Of a DNA stretch of 39,624 nucleotides, positions 32,127-39,140 are shown one piece after another. Position 1 is the first letter of the stretch. Each line of letters opens with the position of its first letter. The stretch is taken from the NCBI RefSeq assembly GCF_028290205.1, contig NZ_JAQGKF010000183.1:1-39624 (forward strand), written 5' to 3'. A program made the translations under genes and the position numbers. The notes below the pieces were generated by a model that was not told where the DNA came from, made no database searches, and saw only the letters and a program-made list of their open reading frames with translations. This DNA comes from Enterovirga sp. (GTDB lineage Bacteria > Pseudomonadota > Alphaproteobacteria > Rhizobiales > Beijerinckiaceae).

Positions 32127-32756
32127 TTACCGCCACGCACGGGCGGCCAGCGCCGCGCGGGCCGGCGGGGCGCAGACGTCGAGCCGGGTGGCCATTTGGC
32201 GCGCGGTCGCGCCGATCGAATGTTCGAGCGAAAAGTGGCTGCCGCCGAGCAGCAGCACGGCGAGCCCGAAGCCGGCCGCGACCGGAGCGGCCGGGATGCC
32301 GGGCCGGCCGAGGCGCCGGTGCAGCAGCCAGAACACGCCCCAGGCGGCAACTCCGACGACCGCGCCGATGGCGACCTCGGCGGGGGAGTGTGCGCCCGTC
32401 CTCACCCGGCTGATCGCCACCGCGACCACCAGGAGGGAGGCGATTGCGAGCAGGCCCGCCCGGATCCAGGGCGGCCGGCCGGCGCCCAGCATCAGGGCGA
32501 GCGCTCCGTAGAAGATCGCCGCGAAGCTGGCATGGCCGCTCGGGCTGACCACGTTCGCGGCCGGGACGAGGCTGGGCCCGCAGGCGTGGAAGGCGAGCTT
32601 GAACAGGAGCGTGGCGCCCCCGGCGAGCGCGAGAGCGAGGAGCCAGGCGAGCAGCAGGGGCCCCTTGCGCAACCACAGAAGCAGCCCGGCCAGCAGCGCG
32701 GAGGCCGGCAGCAGCAGCGCCGAATCGGCGAGCGACGCGATTGCGGGGCTGATCAC
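32127..32756 (-). CDS. PAP2-family-like membrane protein with altered phosphatase motifs
   Basis: A 209-residue integral membrane protein with about six hydrophobic helices. The type-2 phosphatidic acid phosphatase motifs are KX6RP, PSGH and SRX5HX3D. Here they read K53-X6-G60-P61 (Arg lost), P72-S-G-H75 (intact) and S116-R117-X5-H123-X3-E127 (Asp replaced by Glu). The two catalytic histidines remain, so activity is possible but not assured. PAP2 enzymes release phosphate from lipid phosphates such as undecaprenyl pyrophosphate. The GTG at 32756 is preferred because the upstream frame is a Pro/Arg-rich read into the divergent region, but the start is uncertain. Confidence 0.85.
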   Translation of the reverse strand: MISPAIASLADSALLLPASALLAGLLLWLRKGPLLLAWLLALALAGGATLLFKLAFHACGPSLVPAANVVSPSGHASFAAIFYGALALMLGAGRPPWIRAGLLAIASLLVVAVAISRVRTGAHSPAEVAIGAVVGVAAWGVFWLLHRRLGRPGIPAAPVAAGFGLAVLLLGGSHFSLEHSIGATARQMATRLDVCAPPARAALAARAWR

Positions 32757-32917
32757 GGCGCCGGGCTCGGCGCGCAGGTCGCCCGTTCCGTGGCCCCGCA
32801 CCCCTGGGGCGGCTGCCGGGCGCCGCAGCGCCCCCCGGAACCCCTGCTGCGCCGCAAAGCTGCCCGGATCGGGGCGCAAGCGGCCGAGCCGCCCGCCGCT
32901 CTGCCCGAAAGCCGTCC

Positions 32918-33397
32918 ATGCGCCACCGCGCCCTCCTCCTCCTGTGCCTCGCGGCCATGCCCCTGCTGACGCACTGCGCCGGGGACGACGTCGCCAAGAT
33001 CGTGCCCAGCGATCAGGTCACCACGAGCACGCGGGACGCGGCCGCCGCCGCGCGGCTCATCTCGGAATACCGCGCGTCGCGCGGGCTCGGCCCGGTCTCG
33101 GCCGACAGCCGACTCAACGCGGCGGCCGAGCACCAGGCCCGGGCCGTGGCGGAGGCCGGCAAGCTGTCGCACGGCGCCTTCGCGAGCCGCATGGACGCCT
33201 ACAGCATCGCGGGTGCGGCGGCCGAGAACCTGACGGCCGGCTCGGGCGACGTGGAAGGCGCCATCGGCCGATGGAAACGCTCGGCGGCCCATGACCGCAA
33301 TCTCCTGATGAAGGACGCCCGCCGGATCGGGCTGGCCCGGGCCGACAGCCCCGGCCACGGCTACCGGAGCTACTGGGCGCTGGTCCTGGCCCAATAA
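32918..33397 (+). CDS. CAP-domain (SCP-like) secreted protein, probable lipoprotein
   Basis: A 159-residue protein with a hydrophobic N-terminus ending LLTHC (C20), a plausible but atypical lipobox because His precedes the cysteine. The rest is a CAP/SCP domain: ARLISEYRASRGLGPVSADS, LNAAAEHQARAVA, LSHGAFASRM, AENLTAGS, the W..SAAHDRNLL helix and GLARA near the end. Bacterial CAP-domain proteins are extracytoplasmic; most have no proven activity, though some bind lipids. The gene is divergent from the PAP2-like gene (161 bases) and lies 69 bases before an acyltransferase gene. Confidence 0.9.
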   Translation: MRHRALLLLCLAAMPLLTHCAGDDVAKIVPSDQVTTSTRDAAAAARLISEYRASRGLGPVSADSRLNAAAEHQARAVAEAGKLSHGAFASRMDAYSIAGAAAENLTAGSGDVEGAIGRWKRSAAHDRNLLMKDARRIGLARADSPGHGYRSYWALVLAQ

Positions 33398-33466
33398 CCC
33401 GACAGCGCGAAAACGCCTGAACGGACATAACGGTCTCTGAACCTTTGACCGGCACCCTGCTGGGTC

Positions 33467-34603
33467 ATGGAGATCGTCAACATCGGCAGATCCGCGCCCA
33501 CTGCCTCCGGCCGGGCCGGCGCCCATGTGGGGCCGGGTCAGACCCAGAGCGGGCCGGCCGGAAACGAGCCGCGCATCGCCTGGGTGGATACGGCCAAGGG
33601 GATCTGCATTATCCTGGTCGTGATGATGCACGCGACGCTCGGCGTCGAGGCCGAAATGGGCCGCGAAGGCTTCATGCACGCCGCTGTGGTGTTCTCCAAG
33701 CCGTTCCGGATGCCCGACTTCTTCCTCGTCTCGGGCCTGTTCCTGTCCCGGGTGATCGCCCGGGACTGGCGCAGCTATGCCGACAAGCGCGTCGTCCACT
33801 TCCTGTATTTCTATCTGCTGTGGCTCCTGATCCAGTCGCTGTTCAGAGTGACGCAGGTTTCGGGAGGGACTTGGATCGGCTTTCTCGAGCATCTCGCCTT
33901 CAGCTTGGTCGAGCCGTATTCGACGCTCTGGTTCATCTACATCCTGGCCGTGTTTTCCGTCGTGACCAAGCTGTTGCGCCGCGTGCCGGCGCCGGCGCTG
34001 CTCGGTTTCGCCGCGCTTTTGCAGATCCTGCCCATCGAGACGGGCTCGTTCCTGACGGACGAATTCTGCGAGCGCTGGGTGTTCTTCCTGGCCGGATACC
34101 TGTTCGCCCCGCAGGTCTTCCGACTGGCTGAGGCGGCACGCGGCCATGCGGTCGTGGCCGTCGCGGCCGTCGCCGCCTGGGCGGTGCTGAATGGCTGGCT
34201 GACCATCATGCCTGTCGCGGCGCGGCCGGGCATGATGGTGACCGACCTGCCGGTGGTGGGCCTGCTGGCCGGGATAGCCGGCGCGGTCGCCATCGTGGTG
34301 ATCGCCTCGCTGATCGCCGGGCGGCGCCCCGCCGAACCGCTGCGTCATGCCGGCGCGCAGTCGATCAGCATCTACCTGACTTTCTTCCTGCCCATGGCGG
34401 CGACCCGGCTGATCCTGGTCCGGACCGGCGTCATCGAGGATGCGGGCTGGGTGGCGGCCATTGTCACGGCGGTTGCCGTGGTGGCTCCGCTGGTCATCGA
34501 GCGGCTGGTGCGCCACACGCGCCTCAGCTTCCTCTATCGCCGGCCCGCCTGGGCGCGGCTTCGTTCACGGGCGTCCGGCCTGCGGCTTCAGCCCGCCGAG
34601 TAG
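33467..34603 (+). CDS. Acyltransferase-3 family membrane protein
   Basis: A 378-residue protein with about ten transmembrane helices. The first is preceded by RIAWVDTAKGICIILVVMMHA, the family start in which an R/W-D-x-A-KG pattern leads into a helix ending with a conserved histidine. FRMPDFFLVSGLFLSR follows as the second conserved block. AT3 proteins move acetyl or other acyl groups to extracytoplasmic sugars such as O-antigen, exopolysaccharide, Nod factor or periplasmic glucans. No polysaccharide gene cluster is next to it, so the acceptor is unknown. The N-terminal 35 residues are polar and presumably cytoplasmic. It ends seven bases from the convergent zur stop. Confidence 0.9.
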   Translation: MEIVNIGRSAPTASGRAGAHVGPGQTQSGPAGNEPRIAWVDTAKGICIILVVMMHATLGVEAEMGREGFMHAAVVFSKPFRMPDFFLVSGLFLSRVIARDWRSYADKRVVHFLYFYLLWLLIQSLFRVTQVSGGTWIGFLEHLAFSLVEPYSTLWFIYILAVFSVVTKLLRRVPAPALLGFAALLQILPIETGSFLTDEFCERWVFFLAGYLFAPQVFRLAEAARGHAVVAVAAVAAWAVLNGWLTIMPVAARPGMMVTDLPVVGLLAGIAGAVAIVVIASLIAGRRPAEPLRHAGAQSISIYLTFFLPMAATRLILVRTGVIEDAGWVAAIVTAVAVVAPLVIERLVRHTRLSFLYRRPAWARLRSRASGLRLQPAE

Positions 34604-34610
34604 CGGCCGG

Positions 34611-35093
34611 TCAGCCTGGCGCCGCGGTGCGGCAGCTGGCGCATTCGCCCTCGACCTCGACCGCCCGCCCGCCGGGCCGGAACCCGGCGGCCGCCGCCGT
34701 GCCGTCGAGCCCGCGCGTGAGATCGGGCGAGCACACTTCATCCACCACGCCGCAGCTCGTGCAGACCAGGAACACGGTCGCGCCATGCGGGTCATGCGCG
34801 TGGTGGCAGGGCAGGTAGGTGTTGCGGGTGGCGATGCGGTGGATGAGCCCCGCCTCGATCAGGACATCCAGCACGCGGTACACCGAGATCGGCGCGATGC
34901 GGCGCTCCCGGCCGAGCCGCTCGACGAGGTCATAGGCGCCCAGCGGCTCGCGCGAGCGGGCGAGCTCCTCGAACACGCGGCGGCGCAAAGGCGTGAACTG
35001 CACCCCTTGCGCGCGGCAGGCCTCCTCCGCCTGGCGGATCAGCGCCTCGGGCGGGCTCGGATGATGATGATGGTCGTGCGAGGGGCCGGCCAT
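34611..35093 (-). CDS. zur: Zinc uptake regulator Zur (Fur family)
   Basis: A 160-residue Fur-family repressor. The winged helix is at about 20-90 (TPLRRRVFEEL, then ISVYRVLDVLIEAG), and the dimerisation/metal domain follows. Two CXXC pairs for the structural zinc are C111/C114 and C151/C154, and the regulatory-site cluster CHHAHDPHG starts at C96. The N-terminus adds a His run (HDHHHH). With zinc bound, Zur represses uptake genes. Placement opposite znuCBA, with a dyad between, identifies it as Zur rather than Fur or PerR. The ATG at 35093 lies 30 bases from the dyad, so autoregulation is likely. The frame is open upstream but would run through the operator. Confidence 0.95.
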   Translation of the reverse strand: MAGPSHDHHHHPSPPEALIRQAEEACRAQGVQFTPLRRRVFEELARSREPLGAYDLVERLGRERRIAPISVYRVLDVLIEAGLIHRIATRNTYLPCHHAHDPHGATVFLVCTSCGVVDEVCSPDLTRGLDGTAAAAGFRPGGRAVEVEGECASCRTAAPG

Positions 35094-35123
35094 GGTCTCT
35101 GAGCGAGGGTTGACGCTACGTGC

Positions 35124-35138
35124 TGTTACAACGTAACA
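35124..35138. promoter_or_regulatory. Candidate Zur box between zur and the znu operon
   Basis: The sequence TGTTAC-AAC-GTAACA is a perfect six-base dyad with a three-base centre, in an AT-richer island between the divergent zur (start 35093) and the operon starting at 35174. Zur boxes of Alphaproteobacteria are AT-rich dyads of the general type TGTTA-N-TAACA, so this fits both in sequence and in position. It can control both directions. A clear -35/-10 pair is not evident. Confidence 0.8.
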
Positions 35139-35173
35139 AGTTCGCGTCCCACAGGATACCACCGCGAGCCCTC

Positions 35174-35341
35174 ATGGTCACGCCGCGTTCCGCCCCCTCC
35201 GTCCCGCCGAGCTCGGCGGCCTTGCTGAGCCGGGCCGTGCAGCGCCCGTCGCTGCTGCGGATGAGCGCCGGCGTCCGGCTGGTGGGCGCGGCGTTCGGCA
35301 TCTGCCTGGCCTGGTCGGCGATCGCGCTCGGCTTCGCGTGA
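35174..35341 (+). CDS. Small 55-residue membrane protein heading the znu operon
   Basis: A short ORF beginning 35 bases downstream of the Zur box. Residues 1-32 are Pro/Ser/Arg-rich and residues about 33-54 form one transmembrane helix (GVRLVGAAFGICLAWSAIALGF). The stop overlaps the GTG start of znuC by four bases (GTGA), as do the next two gene junctions, which argues that it is truly translated and couples translation into znuC. I do not recognise a family. Possible roles are a leader that ensures znuC translation, or a small accessory subunit of the transporter. Ribosome site is weak; a shorter start at 35261 would leave only the helix. Confidence 0.65.
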   Translation: MVTPRSAPSVPPSSAALLSRAVQRPSLLRMSAGVRLVGAAFGICLAWSAIALGFA

Positions 35342-36144
35342 CCTCGACGGCCGGCGTGGCCGGCGCGCCGCTCCTGTCCTTCCACGACCTGACGCTCGGC
35401 TACGGCGCCAGAGCCTCGCTCCGCGGCCTGACCGGCGAGGTGCGGTTCGGTGACCTGCTGGCGGTGGTCGGCCCGAACGGGGCCGGCAAATCGACCCTGC
35501 TCAAGGGCATCGTTGGCGTCGCCGCTCTGCTGGGCGGCCGGATCGAGCGGCACCGGGCGGCGGCGATCCGCGACATCGCCTACCTGCCGCAGCGGGCTGA
35601 GATCGACACCAGCTTCCCGATCAGCGTGCAGGATTTCGTGGCCATGGGCCTGTGGCGCCGCATCGGCGCCTGGCGCCGGCTCGGCCGGGCGGAGGACCTG
35701 CGCGTCGACGCCGCCATCGCCCAGGTCGGGCTCCAGGGCTTCGAGGCGGTGCCGATCGGCAGGCTGTCCGGCGGCCAGGTGCAACGCATGCTCTTCGCCC
35801 GCACGGTGGTTCAGGATGCGGCCGTGATCCTGCTGGACGAGCCCTGCGCGGCGCTCGACGAGCGCACGGCAGCCGACCTGATGACGCTGGTGCGGGAATG
35901 GGGTCGCGAGGGCCGCACCGTGCTGGCTACGCTGCACGATCTCGACCAGGTTCGGGCCTCCTTTCCCCGCACGCTCATTCTCTCGGGCGGGGTCCCGGTG
36001 GCATGGGGCGAGACGGCCCGCATTCTGACGCCCGACAATCTTGGCCGGAGCCGCGGCGCGGCCGGGCCGGAGGCCGGGAGCCCGGGGGCGAGCGCCCCCT
36101 TGCGCGAGGGACCGGCGCTGCGCCTCGCCGCCGCCGCGCCGTGA
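35338..36144 (+). CDS. znuC: Zinc ABC transporter ATP-binding protein ZnuC
   Basis: A 268-residue ATPase with all ABC elements: Walker A GPNGAGKST (45-53), Q-loop Q85 (YLPQRAEID, typical of metal ABC ATPases), signature LSGGQ (143-147), Walker B VILLDEP (163-169) and switch H200. The C-terminus (about 235-268) is Ala/Gly/Pro-rich and longer than usual. It powers the ZnuB permease for zinc uptake. It starts with GTG overlapping the small upstream ORF, and its stop overlaps the GTG of znuB (GTGA). Zur control through the upstream dyad is expected. Confidence 0.95.
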   Translation: MTSTAGVAGAPLLSFHDLTLGYGARASLRGLTGEVRFGDLLAVVGPNGAGKSTLLKGIVGVAALLGGRIERHRAAAIRDIAYLPQRAEIDTSFPISVQDFVAMGLWRRIGAWRRLGRAEDLRVDAAIAQVGLQGFEAVPIGRLSGGQVQRMLFARTVVQDAAVILLDEPCAALDERTAADLMTLVREWGREGRTVLATLHDLDQVRASFPRTLILSGGVPVAWGETARILTPDNLGRSRGAAGPEAGSPGASAPLREGPALRLAAAAP

Positions 36145-37016
36145 TCGCCGCGCTGTTCGGCCCCTTCGCCGAGTTCGCCTTCATGCGGCGGGCCCTGGTC
36201 GGCTGCCTGGCCCTGTCGCTCTCGGCGCCGCCGATCGGGGTGTTCCTGGTGCTCCGGCGGATGAGCCTGATGAGCGACGCCATGAGCCACGCCATCATGC
36301 CGGGCGCGGCGGCGGGATTCCTGGTGGCAGGCCTGTCGGTGCCGGCCATGACGGCAGGCGGCCTGCTGGCCGGAATGACCGTGGCCGTGCTGGCCGGCCT
36401 CGTCGCCCGACGCACCATCCTGCGCGAAGATGCGAGCCTGGCGGCCTTTTACCTGGTCTCCATTGCGGCCGGGGTGGCCCTCGTCTCCACCCGGGGCTCG
36501 AATGTGGACCTGCTGCACTTCCTGTTCGGCACCGTGCTGGCGCTCGACGACGAGGCGCTGCTGCTTCTGGGCGGGGTCGCGACCGTCACGCTGGTCTGGC
36601 TCGCCGTCGCCTACCGGGCGTTGGTGATCGAATGCGTGGACCCGCATTTCCTGCGCCTGTCGGGCCCCGCCAGCGCGGTGACGCATCTGTCGTTTCTCGC
36701 CGTCGCCGTTCTGAACCTCGTCGCCGCCTTCCAGGCGCTCGGCACGCTGCTGGCCGTCGGGCTGATGATCCTGCCCGCCGTCGCGGCGCGGTTCTGGGCG
36801 GAAAGTCTGCCTGGGCTGATCGCGGTCGCCGTGCTGGTGGCGGCGGTGTCGAGCGTGGCCGGGCTCTGTCTCTCCTATCTGTACGGGCTCCCCTCCGGGC
36901 CGGCCATCATCCTGTCGGCCGGCGCGGTCTATGGCGCCTCCATGCTGTTCGGCCGGGTCGGCGGTCTGGTCAGAACCGGCCTGCCGGGACGGCCCGGATT
37001 GTCGGGAAACACATGA
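36141..37016 (+). CDS. znuB: Zinc ABC transporter permease ZnuB
   Basis: A 291-residue inner-membrane protein of the metal ABC permease (ABC-3) family, with about eight transmembrane helices. Family segments include VFLVLRRMSLMSDAMSHAIM near the start, LVSTRGSNVDLLHFLFGTVL in the middle, and GTLLAVGLMILPAVAARFW. The GTG at 36141 overlaps the znuC stop by four bases and gives the family start; the longer open frame runs inside znuC and is not real. Its own stop overlaps the ATG of znuA (ATGA). Confidence 0.94.
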   Translation: MIAALFGPFAEFAFMRRALVGCLALSLSAPPIGVFLVLRRMSLMSDAMSHAIMPGAAAGFLVAGLSVPAMTAGGLLAGMTVAVLAGLVARRTILREDASLAAFYLVSIAAGVALVSTRGSNVDLLHFLFGTVLALDDEALLLLGGVATVTLVWLAVAYRALVIECVDPHFLRLSGPASAVTHLSFLAVAVLNLVAAFQALGTLLAVGLMILPAVAARFWAESLPGLIAVAVLVAAVSSVAGLCLSYLYGLPSGPAIILSAGAVYGASMLFGRVGGLVRTGLPGRPGLSGNT

Positions 37017-37924
37017 TGATCCTGCGGCGTGCCGCCCTGGCCCTCGCGGCCCTCCTGCTCGCCCCGGGCGGGCTCGCGGCGCAGGACGCGCCGGCGAGGG
37101 TGCCGGTGGTGGCGACTTTTTCCATTCTGGCCGATGTCGCCCGGGAGGTGGGGGGCGAGCGCGTCCTCGTGTCCGCGCTGGTCGGGCCCGATCAGGACGC
37201 CCATGCCTACGAGCCGTCCCCGGCCGATGCGGCGCGGCTCTCGGAGGCCCGGCTCGTGATCGCCAACGGCCTCGGCTTTGAGGGCTGGATCGACCGGCTG
37301 ATCAAGGCGGCCGGATCGGGCGTCCCGCCGGTGATCGCGTCACGCGGCGTGAAGCCGATCCAGAGCGCGGGCCACGGCCACGGCCACGGGCACGGCCATT
37401 CGGACCCCCACGCCTTTCAGAACGTGGCCAACGTCAAGCTCTATGTCGCCAACATCCGGGACGGCCTGTCCCGCGTCGACCCCGCCGGGCGCCCCGTGTT
37501 CGAGGCCAACGCCGCCCGCTACCTGGCCGAGCTCGACCGGCTCGAGAGCGAGATCCGGGCCGGCATCGGCCGCATCCCGCCGGCCAACCGGCGCGTGATC
37601 ACCAGCCACGACAGCTTCTCCTATTACGGCGCCGCCTATGGCCTGCGTTTCGTGGCGCCTCGGGGCATCTCCTCCCAGAGCGAGATTTCCGCGCGCGACA
37701 TCGCCACCATCGTCCGCCAGATCAGGGCCGAGAAGATCCCCGCCGTGTTCCTGGAGAACGTGACCGATGCCCGCCTGATGGACCGCATCGCCAAGGAGAG
37801 CGGGGCCCGGATCGGCGGCAAGCTCTATTCCGACGCCTTGTCGGGCCCGGACGGCCCCGCCGCCTCCTATCTCGCCATGATGCGCCAGAACCTCCGCACC
37901 CTTCTGGCCGCGCTCGCCGACTAG
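37013..37924 (+). CDS. znuA: Periplasmic zinc-binding protein ZnuA
   Basis: A 303-residue cluster A-I solute-binding protein with a signal peptide (cleavage near LAA at 21-23). Metal ligands are readable as H64 (DAHAYEPSP), H133 (DPHAF), H199 (TSHDSFSYY) and D274 (YSDAL). Histidine as the third ligand is the zinc type; manganese proteins usually have Glu there. Between the first two ligands lies a short His-rich loop (HGHGHGHGH, 121-129), common in ZnuA. It captures periplasmic zinc for ZnuBC. Two adjacent ATGs (37013, 37016) are possible; the first overlaps the znuB stop. The gene ends the operon. Confidence 0.95.
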   Translation: MMILRRAALALAALLLAPGGLAAQDAPARVPVVATFSILADVAREVGGERVLVSALVGPDQDAHAYEPSPADAARLSEARLVIANGLGFEGWIDRLIKAAGSGVPPVIASRGVKPIQSAGHGHGHGHGHSDPHAFQNVANVKLYVANIRDGLSRVDPAGRPVFEANAARYLAELDRLESEIRAGIGRIPPANRRVITSHDSFSYYGAAYGLRFVAPRGISSQSEISARDIATIVRQIRAEKIPAVFLENVTDARLMDRIAKESGARIGGKLYSDALSGPDGPAASYLAMMRQNLRTLLAALAD

Positions 37925-37961
37925 GCGCCGGCCCGTCCGCCGAGGCCTGGCGTCCTGGCCG

Positions 37962-38948
37962 TCACTGCCCGGGCGATGTGGCCCGGCGGAGGCAGAGCTG
38001 GGCGGTGAGCTCCGCCTGGCTGAACTCCTCGGCCGTCGGCCGGCCGGCCAGCACCTTCCGCCACAGGCCGTCCTGCCGCAGCTCCTCCACCGTGCAGGTG
38101 CAGGCAGCCCGGCAGGTCGGGCCGGGCGTTCCGGCCGCTTCGCAGCTCGCGACGCAATGGCGCATGAAGGGCCGCGCCTCGGCCGCGAGGTCCGGACCCA
38201 GCACCTGGCGCAGGCCGAACAGCGCGCCGAACAGCACCGGCTGGTGCAGCAGGTAGACGAGGAGGCTTCTGCGGCCGAGGCCGGCGAGGAGCCGCGCCGC
38301 GGCCCCTGGCCGTGCCGGGCCGGCACGCCCCGCCCGAGCTCCTGCGAGGCGCCAGCCGGCCATCCCGGCCAGCACAAACCCCGTCCAGGGGAAGACCGGG
38401 ACGTAGTCGTTGGTCACCGGGACGGTGCGGCCGAGGCCGAGCGGAGCGAGGGCAGGGCTGTCGAAGACGCTGGTGCTCACCAGGAGCGGCGTGGCCAGCA
38501 GCGCCACCGCGGCAAGCCCGGTCACGGCGGTCGGCGCGCGCAGAAAGGGCAGGGCGATCAGGCTCGAGAGCACGAGATTGTGAAGAATGCCGAAGAAGAT
38601 GAAGCTGTCGGGAAAGACCAGGTAGGTCGCGCCCGACACGGCGGCCGCCGCCGCCGCCAGCACCGCCAGGCGGCGCAGAAAGGCGGCCGGCCGGAGGGCG
38701 CGCCCATGCGCCAGCACGAGCGAGACCCCCGACAGGATCAGGAAGCTCGCCGCGACGAGCCGAGCAAACAGGCTCCAGCCGAGATGGCCCTGGATGTCGG
38801 TGGCCACAAAGCCGAGCTGCGACAGGTCCCAGGCGAAGTGGTAGATCACCATGGCGACCACGGCCGCGCCCCGGGCGAGGTCGACCGCGAGGCGGCGGCC
38901 CGGCGGCCGGGCCTCGTCTTCGGCCAGGGCGGTCTCGGTCTGAGGCAT
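37962..38948 (-). CDS. DUF1624 (heparan-alpha-glucosaminide acetyltransferase-like) membrane protein with Cys-rich tail
   Basis: A 328-residue protein with about seven to eight transmembrane helices and the DUF1624 landmarks: RRLAVDLARGAAVVAMVIYH, then FLILSGVSLVLAH, the FFGILHNLVLSS segment and LGRRSLLVYLLHQP. DUF1624 proteins resemble the eukaryotic HGSNAT enzyme and are presumed membrane acyltransferases of unknown acceptor. The C-terminal 65 residues are soluble and hold cysteines at 265, 269, 279, 283, 285 and 319, a pattern suggesting disulfides or a metal site. The ATG at 38948 is the family start. The gene is divergent from the cold-shock gene and convergent with znuA (37 bases). Confidence 0.88.
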   Translation of the reverse strand: MPQTETALAEDEARPPGRRLAVDLARGAAVVAMVIYHFAWDLSQLGFVATDIQGHLGWSLFARLVAASFLILSGVSLVLAHGRALRPAAFLRRLAVLAAAAAAVSGATYLVFPDSFIFFGILHNLVLSSLIALPFLRAPTAVTGLAAVALLATPLLVSTSVFDSPALAPLGLGRTVPVTNDYVPVFPWTGFVLAGMAGWRLAGARAGRAGPARPGAAARLLAGLGRRSLLVYLLHQPVLFGALFGLRQVLGPDLAAEARPFMRHCVASCEAAGTPGPTCRAACTCTVEELRQDGLWRKVLAGRPTAEEFSQAELTAQLCLRRATSPGQ

Positions 38949-39107
38949 CAGGCGGGGCAGGTCCGACAGGGGCGGTCTTCGTTCCCGGAAGAATGCGGTC
39001 CGTCAACGCCGGACAGACGGCCTCAGCGCCGCCGTGGCTGTCCGGATCCAACGGTGGACGGCCGCGATTGCGGCTTCCGCCACTTTGGCGCGGTGGTATC
39101 TTGAGGG

Positions 39108-39128
39108 CGAATCAGCTGGCTTGATTCG
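39108..39128 (+). promoter_or_regulatory. Hairpin in the leader of the cold-shock gene
   Basis: Seven-base perfect arms (CGAATCA, TGATTCG) enclose a seven-base loop and end 12 bases before the start codon. It is AT-richer than the surroundings and would lie beside the ribosome site, so it could influence temperature-dependent translation of a cold-shock mRNA. A protein-binding dyad in the promoter region is the alternative. Confidence 0.4.
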
Positions 39129-39140
39129 GACGGTGTGGCC

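Noticed and set aside
32753-34516. Long minus-strand open frame opposite the CAP and acyltransferase genes
   Set aside because: Both plus-strand genes have clear domains; the antisense product is Asp/Arg/Gly-rich without motifs.
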